A stretch of 64,000 nt of DNA from Pyrus communis (Eukaryota; Streptophyta; Magnoliopsida; Rosales; Rosaceae). Location: assembly GCF_963583255.1 (NCBI RefSeq), contig NC_084808.1:10625501-10689500 (forward strand). The letters are read 5' to 3'. Below, in pieces: positions 45,836-55,799 of the stretch. A program made the position numbers and the translations under genes. The first letter of the stretch is position 1. Each line of letters starts with the position of its first letter. The notes below the pieces were generated by a model, which did no database searches, had not been told where the DNA came from, and saw only the letters and a program-made list of their open reading frames with translations.

Positions 45836-48800
45836 CTACTCTTCAGCACCGACTGGAAGTACTGAGATGACATTTGTATCATCTAGTGACATTTCATTAA
45901 CGAGCGGAATCACCCATCTTTGGCAAACTGGCACGTCTGCAACTTCATCTTTTCCTAGTGTCATACTCGAGGCTAGATTAGCGAGAGCGTCTGCCATTTG
46001 ATTTTCCTTTCTTGGCACATGTTCTAGTGTCACAGCTTCGAACTTTTGTAGCAGTTGGGTCGCTAGCCGGAAGTATGGGACGAGATCATCTTTCCTCACC
46101 TCATACTCAGTTAAGAGTTGATTGATTATGAGCTTGGAATCGCCATATACCTCAAGAGCTGTGATTTCCATGTTGATCGCCATTTGGAGCCCGATGATCA
46201 ATGCTTGGTACTCAGCAACATTGTTGGAGTATAGCTCATTCAGTTGGAAGGAGTAAGGTAGTATGTGCCTTTGTGGTGACATGAATACTACTCCTGCCCC
46301 CGCTCTGTCTGCTCGTGCGGATCCGTCGAAGAACATCGTCCATGTCGGGAAGATGTCGATGTAGAACACCTCCTCGTCAGGCAAGTCGTCTGAGATTTTC
46401 CAATCAGCCGGGATTGGATGATCGGCAAGGAAGTCTGCTAGCGCTTGTCCCTTGACGGCTTTAGCTGGGACGTAGATGATCTCATATTGATTAAGAAGCA
46501 AAGCCCATTTAGCGAGTCGCCCTGTCAAGACTGGCTTAGTCATAACGTATTTGACAGGGTCGGCTTTAGCAACCAAGTGGATGGGGTAAGCATGCATGTA
46601 ATGTCTGAGTTTCTGAATGGCAAACACCAAAGCGAGGCACATATTTTCTATTGGGGAATAGTTCAACTCAGCGCCGGTGAGAGTTCGACTGAGGTAATAA
46701 AGTGCTCCTTCTCTTTGGGATTCATTCTCTTGCGCCAAGAGTGCTCCGATTGAACTTTCCTGAGCAGCAATATACAATATGAGTGGTTTCCCGGGCACAG
46801 GTGCCCCCAGGACAGGTGGACTTGACAACGCTTTGTCCCATATGAATGAAACATCTTTCTTCATAAGGCGACTAAACGGTTGACAACGCCCTGCAAGGTT
46901 GGAGATGAAGCGTCTGATGAAGGCTAGCCGTCCTTGTAGACTTTTCAGCTCGTGCAGGTTTCTTGGCTCGGGCATGCTTTGAATGGCCTTGATCTTTGAT
47001 TGGTCTACTTCAATACCACGGTGCTTGACGATGAAGCCGAGGAATTTTCCAGAGGTGACGCCAAACACACACTTTAACGGGTTCATCTTGAGGTTGTATT
47101 TTCGTAACCTTTCGAACACTATTCGCAGATCCTTCAAGTGGTCTGATCTTTTCTTCGTCTTAACCACCACATCATCTACGTAACATTCTACGTTTTTGTG
47201 TAGCATGTCATTGAAGATTTTCTGCATTGCGCGTTGATACGTAGCTCCAGCGTTCTTTAGACCAAAGGGCATCACCTTGTAGCAGTAGATACCTTTTGGA
47301 GTACGAAAGGCTGTTAGTTCCTCGTCTTCGAGGGCCATGCGAATTTGATTGTACCCAGAAGAGCCATCCATGAATGATAATGCCTCATGGCCAGTGGTTG
47401 CATCCACCATGATTTCAATGATTGGCAAGGGGAAGTCATCCTTTGGGCAAGCATCGTTGAGGTCCCGGAAGTCTACGCAAACACGTATTTGTCCTGATTT
47501 CTTAAGGACAATGACGATGTTGGAGATCCACTTGGGGTATTGCGCTTCTCGAATAAAGCCTGCTTCGATTAGCTTGTCGATCTCGACCTCGATTTGTGGG
47601 ATAAGCTCAGATCGATAGCGTCTTTGAGTTTGCTTTATCGGTCGTGTTCCAAGCCTGACCGCAAGATGATGAACAGCGATGATAGGGTCTAGGCCGGGCA
47701 TTTCTTTGTAGGTCCAGGCAAAGACGTATTTGTACTCTAACAACAGCTGATAATACTCCTTTATCTCATCTGTACTTAATAATGCACTTACAAAGATAGG
47801 CTTTGGTTCCTTGCTTGTACCTAAGTTGAGTTCCTTGAGATCATCGACCGTGGCTTGCCCCCCATCTTCGAGCTGTGGTGGTGCAGCAGTGACATCTTCC
47901 TCGGGGATTTCATCTTCTTTACCTTCTTGAACCGTGATGTGGAAAACATCTTGGATCTCCTCTTCAGTGCTGTCTTCTCGAGCTTGTCGGCATAAGGATT
48001 GTCTGGTGTTCTGGGAGAGGCGTTCCTCGCAATCTTCATAGGCAGGAGCCTTGACCGAGTAATTGAAGAAGTCTTCTGGGAAGAGGTCGCACATTGTGAT
48101 GGGGATGGACGATCTTTGTGTCGAAATTTCATTATCTCCAACACTTTCACATTGTTCTGGAGGTTGACAAGAGCTGTTTTCCCTCCTTTCTGATTGGTGC
48201 ACTTGTGGAGAAGTCATGTGTTTCTCGTGCAGTTTCTTCGGACTGACATGAGTCCATCCTTCGATTTCACTTGACTTGGAGCATGCCCCCAATAGTCGAG
48301 GTGAAGACTTTGAGTCGAAAGAGCCAGAAGTGACTTCTTTCTTAGGGATTTCATCTTCAGTGCCGTTCTCTTGGGTTTGTTGGCATGAAGATTTGCCAGT
48401 GTGGACGATGATGCGCCTCCTTACCTTCAGTGGTCCTTTTGTGTCGACCTCTAGGATTGCTTGGCGCTTCATCCTTGAAGGAATCAAGCTTCGAACGTCG
48501 TCTTTTTCTCCTAACCCATCGAGCTTTTCTTCCTTTGGTGTTGTCTTCCTCTTTCCAAAAGGCTTCTCATTATCTTCAAATCTTTCTGAAGCTGATCGTC
48601 GCAGAGGAGAGATAACTGTGTTGCTTTGTTTCTTAAGCTTTAACAACCTTTCAAAAACAGAGCTTTGGGATGTCGGCGCGTTAAGCCTCTTGAAGACAGA
48701 GGTTCGGTCTTGACCACCAATGCGATTAAGCACTGAAGTTCTGGAGCTTGAATGGCTTATCCTATCGAAGACCGATGTCCGAGGGGAGGGTTTAGGCTCT

Positions 48801-49582
48801 TCTTGGTCTTGTTCAATGCTCATGCTGACGTATTGAGTGCTAGTGTTTTTCGCTTTGTTTGAAATCATCACAGGTGCATTTGGTGTGAAACCAAGTCCGG
48901 CTTTGTTGTTGTCAACTCCGTAACCATGCTCCTTCAACTTCTTTTGAGTTTTGGTGAGGTTACGTTCTTCGTCATTGACAGTGTTTGAAACCTTCTTTCC
49001 AGCCACTGCAGAAGAAGCGAAGTCGTACCCGGCCTTTGACATGAGTTTGTAGGCGTTAGGGTCGAAACCTTCCTCGATCCTCTTGGTTGGAAGAAAGCTT
49101 GATTCCACCTTCTTTGGTAGAGCTTTTATGAAGCCTTGTGGTAGTCTTGCGACCTTAGCACCCCCTAGCCGTGTCAAAGGCAAAACTGCATTTGTCTTGA
49201 GCAACTTTACATTATCCGTGTGCCACTGTGTGTCGGCTTTTCTTGTTCCAGTTTCGAATGGAGATTGACCATTCTTTCTTCTTGACATCGGGATATACCG
49301 AAATATGGGTGCGTTCGGTCCTTCTGACGGTATCCTACTCCCTTTGGTTGTTGCAGGTTTAGCAAACTCGCCATCGTCTTTGCTTGAAGATGGCACAGTC
49401 TGCTCTTTTTGCTTTTTAGGCATGACTTGCCACTCCTGCTTTTTAGGTGCTGCTTTGCCCGTGGATCTGATATCTTCCGGAATGGCTTCGGGTACCATGT
49501 CTTCATCCATGTAGAACTTGGCGTCTGCAAAGTGTGATTCGGCTTCGGTGAATGGCTTAGTATCACCTTGGATCACCTTCAC
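45836..49582 (-). CDS. Pol region of gypsy element 2: linker, RT, RNase H and second RNase H
   Basis: An uninterrupted frame of 1,248 codons. The first 600 residues are a low-complexity linker with a repeated RTSVFDRI-type motif (four times, residues about 265-310). Reverse transcriptase spans about 650-830 (VCVDFRDLNDACPKDDFPLP, SFMDGSSGYNQI, and YVDD at 801-804). The connection/RNase H-like part is about 915-1060 (GALLAQ, YYLSRTLTGAELNY). A second RNase H lies at about 1080-1205 with FFDGSA, NVAEYQAL, VYGDSKLI and QMADALA, so its catalytic acids look intact. This dual RNase H is a Tat-lineage hallmark. The frame starts directly after a TGA that ends gag-PR, with no ATG nearby, so it is probably expressed as part of a polyprotein. 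It ends at a TAG before integrase. Confidence 0.9.
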   Translation of the reverse strand: MKVIQGDTKPFTEAESHFADAKFYMDEDMVPEAIPEDIRSTGKAAPKKQEWQVMPKKQKEQTVPSSSKDDGEFAKPATTKGSRIPSEGPNAPIFRYIPMSRRKNGQSPFETGTRKADTQWHTDNVKLLKTNAVLPLTRLGGAKVARLPQGFIKALPKKVESSFLPTKRIEEGFDPNAYKLMSKAGYDFASSAVAGKKVSNTVNDEERNLTKTQKKLKEHGYGVDNNKAGLGFTPNAPVMISNKAKNTSTQYVSMSIEQDQEEPKPSPRTSVFDRISHSSSRTSVLNRIGGQDRTSVFKRLNAPTSQSSVFERLLKLKKQSNTVISPLRRSASERFEDNEKPFGKRKTTPKEEKLDGLGEKDDVRSLIPSRMKRQAILEVDTKGPLKVRRRIIVHTGKSSCQQTQENGTEDEIPKKEVTSGSFDSKSSPRLLGACSKSSEIEGWTHVSPKKLHEKHMTSPQVHQSERRENSSCQPPEQCESVGDNEISTQRSSIPITMCDLFPEDFFNYSVKAPAYEDCEERLSQNTRQSLCRQAREDSTEEEIQDVFHITVQEGKEDEIPEEDVTAAPPQLEDGGQATVDDLKELNLGTSKEPKPIFVSALLSTDEIKEYYQLLLEYKYVFAWTYKEMPGLDPIIAVHHLAVRLGTRPIKQTQRRYRSELIPQIEVEIDKLIEAGFIREAQYPKWISNIVIVLKKSGQIRVCVDFRDLNDACPKDDFPLPIIEIMVDATTGHEALSFMDGSSGYNQIRMALEDEELTAFRTPKGIYCYKVMPFGLKNAGATYQRAMQKIFNDMLHKNVECYVDDVVVKTKKRSDHLKDLRIVFERLRKYNLKMNPLKCVFGVTSGKFLGFIVKHRGIEVDQSKIKAIQSMPEPRNLHELKSLQGRLAFIRRFISNLAGRCQPFSRLMKKDVSFIWDKALSSPPVLGAPVPGKPLILYIAAQESSIGALLAQENESQREGALYYLSRTLTGAELNYSPIENMCLALVFAIQKLRHYMHAYPIHLVAKADPVKYVMTKPVLTGRLAKWALLLNQYEIIYVPAKAVKGQALADFLADHPIPADWKISDDLPDEEVFYIDIFPTWTMFFDGSARADRAGAGVVFMSPQRHILPYSFQLNELYSNNVAEYQALIIGLQMAINMEITALEVYGDSKLIINQLLTEYEVRKDDLVPYFRLATQLLQKFEAVTLEHVPRKENQMADALANLASSMTLGKDEVADVPVCQRWVIPLVNEMSLDDTNVISVLPVGAEE

Positions 49583-51604
49583 TCATTCTCGGTAAAATTT
49601 TAGGCATTGGTGAAGGGTGGACGGCACTACCCCATTTGCGTGGATCCAAGGTCTTCCTAAGAGCAAGCTGTAGGAAGTTCTTGCATCAATCACGTGGAAT
49701 ATCGTGCTTGATTTGAGCTCACCCATGGTCATCTCTACTCGGATCATGCCCATCGCCCTTTGTCCTCCTTGGTTAAAACCCTGGATCAGTAGACGGCTCA
49801 GGGATAGTTCATTCACCTTGATGCCGATTATGGTCATTGTTGATTTTGGCATGATGTTTATGGCTGACCCACCATCCACAAGCATGCGGTTGACTTTGTA
49901 TTCCCTTATGTACCCGGAGACGAAGAGAGGACGGTTGTGAGGCTTTGATCCCAACAGTAGGTCTTCGTCAGTGAAGTTAATTAAATCATGGGTGGCACAA
50001 CATGTGGCACATTCATGTGGCTGAAGTTTCGAGCCTTCGTCGTTACTTTCTTGCACTTCGTGGTCGTCGGGACCTGCCAAGACTGCTGCTAGTGCTCTTC
50101 GCATCTTTTTTGGCAATGGTAACGCTTCCTCGATGATAAAGTGTGTTGGCAGACCTTCTCCAGGTGTAAGGGTCTTTTCTACCTCAGTGGCGATAGCTTT
50201 GCCTTTTGAGGGCTTTTCTATTTCTACTTCAACCATGTGACAGGCCACAGTAGTGCACTGTTGGAAAAAGTCATTCGGGAAGTATTCATGCAAGGAAACG
50301 GGAATGCGTGGCTCCTGCTCCGTAGGTTCCCCAGCATATGTTGTCTTATCATGCTTTATGTTTCTTTTAGGCTTCGCATTGTTGCGGCCGTGGTGATTTC
50401 TTCTTTGTTCCACCTTTGGCTGTACGACTCGTGGTCTTGGTTTCCTTGTCTTTTTGTAGGTTACCAACATCCATCCTTCTTCATCATCAGCATGTGCATC
50501 TTGGTCGCTTCTCTCCAGTAATGGTTGTGTAGGAGGTGCCGTGCAACTTGAGCATTCACGAGAATGGTCAGGTGTCGTTTGGAGAGGCACAGGATCAAAC
50601 GATCCAAACGCAATTGTAGTGGTATGCGTTGCGGCCGTGTCCTCAAGGTCGAGCTCAATTTGCCCTTGTTGTGCTAGCTTCATGATGAGTTCTTTAAGAA
50701 CGAAGCACTTGCCAACAGGATGGCTCACAATACGATGGTACTTGCAGTAACTAGGATCGTTTCTGCGATTCATTTCTTCAGGACGCTTGCATTCGGGTAG
50801 CTCAATCACCTTTTTTTCCAGCAAGTCATTTAACATGGCAGCCATGTCAGAGTCAGGAAAAGGGTACGTTTTCTGTTCCAACTCTCTCAAGGTGTTCTTG
50901 TATCTGTCTTGGGTGCGAGAAGGCTCACTTGTCTTTATCTCCTTCGCTTTCTTCTTGGAGGAGATCTTGATGGGCGCTGAGGGGGTCTTGATGGGCGCTG
51001 AGGAGGTCTTGATGGGGGTAGTGTTGACGGTGAAAGCTTCCTTAGCGGGCTTCTTCCCGGTCTTGTCTACATTTAGGGCGAATACTTTATCCTTATTGAA
51101 GTTAGCAATCGGCTCCTTTTTCTCGTGATTAGCCATACTCAGCTCCATGTCGTGGGAACGAGTTGCTAGCTCTTCGAATGTTCTTGGTTTTATGCCTTTG
51201 AGGATGTAATGTAACCCCCAGTGCATGCCTTGAACGCACATCTCAATGGCAGAGGTTTCAGAAAGCCGATCTTTGCAATCCAGACTTAAGGAGCGCCATC
51301 TATTTATGTAGTCGACGATAGGTTCATCTCTCCACTGTTTCGTACTGGTCAGCTCTAGCATGCTTACAGTACGACGAGTGTTGTAGAAACGGTTGAGGAA
51401 TTCCCTTTCTAGCTGGTCCCAACTGTTGATAGACTCAGGTTCGAGGTTAGTGTACCAGTCAAAAGCGTTACTTTTCAACGAACGCACGAACTGTTTGACG
51501 AGGTAGTCTCCCTCTGTCCCAGCATTGTTGCAAGTTTCAATGAAATGGGCGACATGTTGCTTCGAGTTGCCTTTTCCATCGAACTGCATGAATTTTGGGG
51601 GCTA
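49583..51604 (-). pseudogene. Gag core and protease of gypsy element 2
   Basis: The frame from 51,589 down to the TGA at 49,583-49,585 encodes 668 residues. Residues 1-130 are the retrotransposon gag core ([47 protein letters not shown]). A zinc-like [14 protein letters not shown] lies at about 282-296. The aspartic protease is at about 560-655 ([13 protein letters not shown] active-site loop, [10 protein letters not shown]). Upstream, in the same frame, a TAG at 51,602-51,604 interrupts the conserved GY-PPKF motif, so the open frame starts at an internal Met. The TGA after FYRE leads in frame into pol. Confidence 0.88.
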
Positions 51605-51668
51605 ATAACCCCTTGGCATCTTCAAAGCATCAATCTTCTTGGAGTAAGGCTTTGAGTACAGTACGGAG

Positions 51669-52271
51669 TCATGCGAGCTTCCTTCGGACAGTGCTTGCGA
51701 TCATCTCTTGTAACTGCTGGATAGAGAGAGATCCCATGAATGTCGTTGTTTGGTTCAGCTTCGGCTTCTCTTCAACTTTCTCTGCTGATGGCTCCTCTTC
51801 TTCGTTGTCTTCTTTCTTTAATAAGCCAATATTTGGGTCGACTTTCACGTCGGGCAGCGCATCTAGTTGGTTGACAAGTGCGGCAATCTGCAAGTCCTTC
51901 TCTTCCATAGTCCGTGTGAGCTTTGCGATTGCTTCATTCATCTGAGCTAGCTGCTCCTCGATTGAAGTTGCTCCAGTGGTCATGACTTGCATGGTTGTAC
52001 TACCGCTCGAATCAGCGTCGGAGAGTAGGGACTCTGAGTATTTCCTCGGGCTTTCCCCCTTTGATGCCCTTAGCGAGGCTAAGGTGATCACAGGCTCGTA
52101 ACTCAAGTGCTCTTGTTCCTTTGACAGAGTTAATGCAGGGGCGGAAGCCGCAGCAAAAAGAGCTCTTGCCTTACTTCGGGTTATGATGCCCGAAATATCA
52201 CCACTTGCGGCGATGATGTTCTTGTTCTTTGCTTTGATTGCAGGAACAGCTTGATCCTTTCTTGATGCCAT
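51669..52271 (-). pseudogene. Gag N-terminus of gypsy element 2
   Basis: The ATG at 52,271 starts MASRKDQAVPAIKAK, 67 bp inside the 5' LTR, and is the likely true gag start (an upstream extension to 52,490 lies within the LTR). It includes TRSKARALFAAA, a coiled coil (IEEQLAQMNEAIAKLTRTME), and ends with IQQLQEMIASTV before a TGA at 51,669. The family continues in another frame (SVLYSKPYSKKIDALKMPRGY), so a small deletion near 51,680 caused a frameshift. Confidence 0.8.
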
Positions 52272-52317
52272 TTGCGTTTTTCGATGATTTGAGGATATAG
52301 ATGAGAGGTAGAGATGT

Positions 52318-52335
52318 CCCACTGGGCGTGCCAAG
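52318..52335 (-). promoter_or_regulatory. Primer-binding-site-like motif of gypsy element 2
   Basis: TTGGCACGCCCAGTGGGAC on the minus strand begins 3 bp inside the 5' LTR. It is identical in core to the motif in element 1 (23,571-23,588). Confidence 0.7.
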
Positions 52336-52337
52336 TT

Positions 52338-53126
52338 TGTAAACACGAAAAATTCCTGCAACAAGAAACAAGAATACCGTGTACAAAATATATTTTGTAT
52401 TAATGATTTTGGGGTTACAATCTCTTTGTAATTTGATCCTCTGATTCTATCTTCGTATGGTGTAGGTTTGTGGATGAGTTGTTGATCCAAAGGGCCGTCG
52501 GGGCTTGATCTAGGGATGAACAGTTGATGAATGGATCTTCAAGGGGCGTTGGGCTTGATCTTGAAGAATAGTTGTGCGGATTTCTTCAAGGGGGCTTTTG
52601 GGCCTAATCTTGAAGGTTGATGGATGAGCGGATCTTCAAGGGCTTTTGGGCTTGATCTTGAAGAACGATTGGATGATGAATGATGAACACTTTCTTCAAG
52701 GGGCCGTCGGGGCTTGATCTTGAGTCGGTGGAAGTTCTTCAAGGGCCGTTGGGGCTTGACCTTGAAGGAGGATTTGACGAAGAACGAAGAGTGTTTTCTT
52801 GATCCTTCGGGATTTTCTTGAGAGCTTTAGAGTTTCAAGGCTTCAAGGTTTTGGTGTGATGTAAATTCCCTTCTTTCTTTCTTCCCCCAAAATGAATGCC
52901 TTGACTTCCTATTTATAGAATTCCAAAACTTGATTTTTGGATTTAAATAATCAGATGAAATAAATCATTTCTGCCAGGTATTGACACGTGTCCTATTTGA
53001 TGACTTTTCCAATTTATTTCGATTTTTCGTTGAGTCACACGCTACATGTAAAATTTATGTGACACGTGAGCGTTGAAATTTTAATTATTGGTCAACATTT
53101 ATTTCACCGAAATTTCGATGTCTACA
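52338..53126 (-). repeat. 5' LTR of gypsy element 2
   Basis: 789 bp; differs from 36,799-37,587 at four sites by my count. A minus-strand TATA box lies at 52,910-52,918, so the genomic transcript should begin near 52,880 and run leftwards. GTCAA follows at 53,127. Confidence 0.93.
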
Positions 53127-53131
53127 GTCAA

Positions 53132-53653
53132 ATTTTAAAATCATTGTCTGACCAATGGGTTGGTCAGGCAAATGTCTGATATGAAATTGGTCAGGCAAAT
53201 GTCTGATATTTCATATCAGGTCAAGAGCCTTTTTCTTCTTCCTCACGGCCTTGTTGATCTCTTTCTCTCTGTGCTCTCTCTCCCCTCTCTAGGCTCTCTC
53301 TCTATCCTCTCACTCACTCACCCTTTCTTTCACTCCCCTCTCTATGTGCCAAAATTCTCAAATAACCAAAGGTATGTTTGCTCATCTCATTGATTTATAT
53401 CAGTTGTACGTGTGAGATCTTAAGTTTTGGTGTAAGAAATTTGTGAAATTTTGTAGGAAATTTGTGAGAAGTTTGTAAAATTTGTAGTGAAATTTAACAG
53501 AAGTTTTTGAAAACTGTGAAATTTATAGCAAATATCTGAAATTTATAAGAATATTAGAAATTTGTAATTTTATAGCAAACATTAGACATTTGTAGGAAAT
53601 ATTTGTAATAGGTAGGAAATTTGTAAATTTGTAGGAAACATTAGAAGTTGAGT
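53132..53653. other. Non-coding with palindromic and (TTTGTAGGAAA)n-like repeats
   Basis: GGTCAGGCAAATGTCTGATA occurs twice (53,162 and 53,189), and ATATCAG/CTGATAT dyads are adjacent. A CT-rich leader-like stretch (53,220-53,350) ends near a possible donor AAAGGTATG. From 53,450 to 53,640, degenerate copies of TTTGTAGGAAATTTG are scattered. No gene was seen. Confidence 0.45.
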
Positions 53654-54316
53654 AAATTGTAGCTATAGGCCCTGAATTATAACTGAATTGTAGCTATGTG
53701 TTAATTCCATTAGAGTTTTTGTCAATGTGCTTACGTGGCAGGAATAAATAATTAAATAATAATATTCAATTTTAAAAAGGAGAAATGTTCCAGGAGAAAG
53801 AGGTGTTGTCCTGCCATACCTCCATCCTCCCCCATTTGACGACGCTCACTCTTTTATCTTTCCCAACCGCACGCCACAACCAATCCTTCACCATCGCAGC
53901 CTCACCCTCGACATTCCAGCCACATTCCGTAACCAATTCCGCACCGGTGGGTATGATGCATGCGATGAGTTTTGGGGTTAAAGTTCTGATTGGGTTTTGA
54001 AGAGAGAATTAGGTACAAGGTTTGGAGGATGGAGGAGAAAATTATGTACAAGGTTTGGTGTTGACGGCATTGTTGCTGGTGATGGAGATAAAAGAAAGCT
54101 CTTTTCTTTAAAAAAAATTTAAGTTTTTATAATTTTCATATACTGTTATACTAATCATAGGTTCCATGTGCCCAGTGGCGGATCCAGGATTTTAAACTCG
54201 GGGGGTCCCAATAGTAAAGGTTAAAAAATTTATAGGCAAAAATAACATTGAAAAGTTAAATATAATACATTTTATTCAAAAATCATATGCATAACAATAT
54301 TACAAGCTATAAAATC

Positions 54317-54385
54317 CTAATTCAAGCGTCCACGACGAGGTTTCATGGTCTGAAAATGTTCCATGATAGCTTCATTACCAATAGT
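54317..54385 (-). pseudogene. C-terminal tip of a ZMYM1-like hAT transposase
   Basis: On the minus strand about 20 codons read EAIMEHFQTMKPRRGRLN then stop, resembling the F-Q-M-K-R-R-G end of plant zinc finger MYM-type/hAT transposase proteins. The rest of the gene is deleted. Confidence 0.5.
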
Positions 54386-54734
54386 GGTGGCTTGGAGAAT
54401 TGAAACAAGTGGAGGTATAATATTGGAGTAATGTAATTATAATATGGGATTGGGTGGGATTCGAAATTTAGGGTTTTGGGTGAATATAAGAAAGATGGGG
54501 GGATTAGGGGGAAAAGCAGTGGAAGGAACGGGGAAAGGAGAAGTGAAAGGGACGACAGGAGAAGTGAAAGGGTGGACCAATTTCAAACGTTGATTTCATT
54601 GGTTTAACAAAAAAAAAAAAAAAAAAAGGGCCAAAACACTGCGTTTTGGACCAATTTTTTTAATGCCCTGTTTTCTTTCTTCTCCCCTGTTTTCTTCTTC
54701 TTCGTTGCAACCTGCAACCTACTGCTGCAGCAAC

Positions 54735-55085
54735 ACATACAGTCTGCACAGCAGCACAGGCCTCGTGTTCGAGTACGACTGTATAGATGATGCTCTTAAG
54801 ATATTTAGCAGGATGGTGGAGGTTGGTCTGCGAGTGGTTGCTAGTCTTGGTAAAAGGGTGTTCGATGAATTGATTAAGAACGGGAAGGCAGTAGACTGTG
54901 CACAGATTTTGAAGAAAATGGGAGAAAAAGATCCAAAACCAGATGCCAGTTTTTATGATGCTGTGATCAAGGGGGTTTGCAATGAAGGTGTGCTTGATAC
55001 AGGCTGTGATTTACTGGAAGAGATGTTGAGATATGGCATTGGTGTTCCTCCAGAATTGCAGGATGTACGAGGGGTCCTCCGGAAA
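54735..55085 (+). pseudogene. Captured pentatricopeptide-repeat (PPR) gene fragment
   Basis: The frame starting at 54,663 runs to 55,145. Its central part has PPR-style helical pairs: DDALKIFSRMVEVGLR, VFDELIKNGKAVDCAQILK and PDASFYDAVIKGVCNEG, then TGCDLLEEMLRYGI. These are about three 35-residue PPR motifs, the C-terminal part of an organellar RNA-binding protein. The end (GVLRKISSN...) runs into the hAT terminal sequence, so the last codons are transposon-derived. No targeting peptide is convincing. It has an open frame but is a fragment; expression is unknown. Confidence 0.7.
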
Positions 55086-55164
55086 ATTTCTAGCAACATT
55101 TTAGGATGGTCGAGGGGTCATGGGACCTCCCAGGTCCCTCTGTAGATCCGTCCCTGCATGTGCC

Positions 55165-55480
55165 CACCACGTCAATATATTGATGGAAAACTTAACAGTG
55201 TTAGCACGGAAGGACCAATGCTACACCTATTGCCAAATTGAAGGATCAAACTTAATGAATTATGAGTTGAGGGACCATAGCTAAAATTCAATCATAATTG
55301 AGGGTCTATAGCTAAATTTTGTTGGAAATATTAGAAATATTAAAAATTTGTGATTTTGTATGAACTTTATGAAATTATGTCATTTAATAATGTAATTTTG
55401 TATGAATTATGAAATAATGTCATTTAGTAAGTTAGTGTTAGCTTTATTGTGATTTTTTTTGCACAAATGTCATGGTTGAT
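55165..55480. other. Right arm of the long-TIR element and AT-rich flank
   Basis: 55,165-55,315 is the inverted arm described at 53,655. The rest repeats GTCATTTARTAA and TTTTGTATGAA short motifs. No gene. Confidence 0.4.
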
Positions 55481-55484
55481 CACT

Positions 55485-55799
55485 AGTGGCTGCTGCTCTG
55501 CCTCTGCTTGGGTCAGAATGACTCGGTGACAAAGATGGTGGATATTCTAGCAACGGTAACTAACGGTACGCAGGCAGTCATCCCTCAGTCGGCAACCCAA
55601 TCCACTCCAACAACTTAAATAGAATACACTATAACCAACTAAGCAAAACAATAGGATCGATAAAACCATGACTAAACAACCACTAAAGCAAAGAGAACAC
55701 TAATCCACTTTAACAGACTCCCTAAAGAATAGGGCAACCCATATATAATTTATCTAAACATAAATAAATAACGTTAAGTATTTTAACACCCTCCCTTAA
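55485..55799 (-). mobile_element. 3' LTR and polypurine tract of a copia fragment
   Basis: On the minus strand TTTAAGGGAGGGTG (55,801-55,789) is a purine tract, followed by TGTTAAAATACTTAACG at 55,788, the LTR start. The LTR runs to about 55,485. Confidence 0.55.

Larger units (their letters stand above)
36799..53126 (-). mobile_element. Gypsy element 2 (Tat-type), complete, 16.3 kb, GTCAA duplication
   Basis: Two 789-bp LTRs (TGTAAACACG...GATGTCTACA) bound the element and GTCAA lies directly outside each end (36,794-36,798 and 53,127-53,131). I count four differences between the LTRs, all transitions. Gag-PR-RT-RH-aRNH-IN reads leftwards from 52,271 to 44,591, and an opposite-strand gene block fills 39.3-44.5 kb. 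The second RNase H after the first marks the Tat lineage, as does the domain order. By a usual plant LTR rate of about 1.3e-8 per site per year, 4/789 suggests a few hundred thousand years or less. Coding is broken in several places. Confidence 0.93.
54173..55156. mobile_element. hAT element, 984 bp, 8-bp duplication, carrying host-gene sequence
   Basis: The ends are CAGTGGCGGATCCAG and, in complement, CAGGGACGGATCTAC. CATGTGCC flanks both sides (54,165-54,172 and 55,157-55,164), the 8-bp duplication expected of hAT transposons. The left part holds the last codons of a transposase on the minus strand, and the right part a PPR-like coding fragment on the plus strand. There is no complete transposase, so it is non-autonomous. 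Confidence 0.9.
53655..55315. mobile_element. Mutator-like or similar long-TIR element, host of the hAT insertion
   Basis: The left end TAGCTATAGGCCCTGAATTA (53,660) and right end, read in complement, TAGCTATAGACCCTCAATTA are inverted. The similarity continues inward for about 150 bp (ACTGAATTGTAGCTATG and TGATTGAATTTTAGCTATG, then CCATTAGAG and ACGTGGCAGG parallels). The structure resembles the element at 33,023-34,327. A target duplication is not clear. The hAT element at 54,173-55,156 is nested in it. Confidence 0.6.

Noticed and set aside
48276..48713. 145-codon plus-strand frame opposite pol
   Set aside because: It is the complement of the pol linker, with no start context or domain. 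The same applies to other plus-strand frames between 45 and 52 kb.
52272..52490. Upstream extension of gag to 52,490
   Set aside because: It would start inside the 5' LTR; the ATG at 52,271 just after the primer site is the better start.
36799..53126. Endogenous plant pararetrovirus
   Set aside because: There are LTRs, a target duplication and an integrase, and no movement-protein domain; it is a gypsy retrotransposon.
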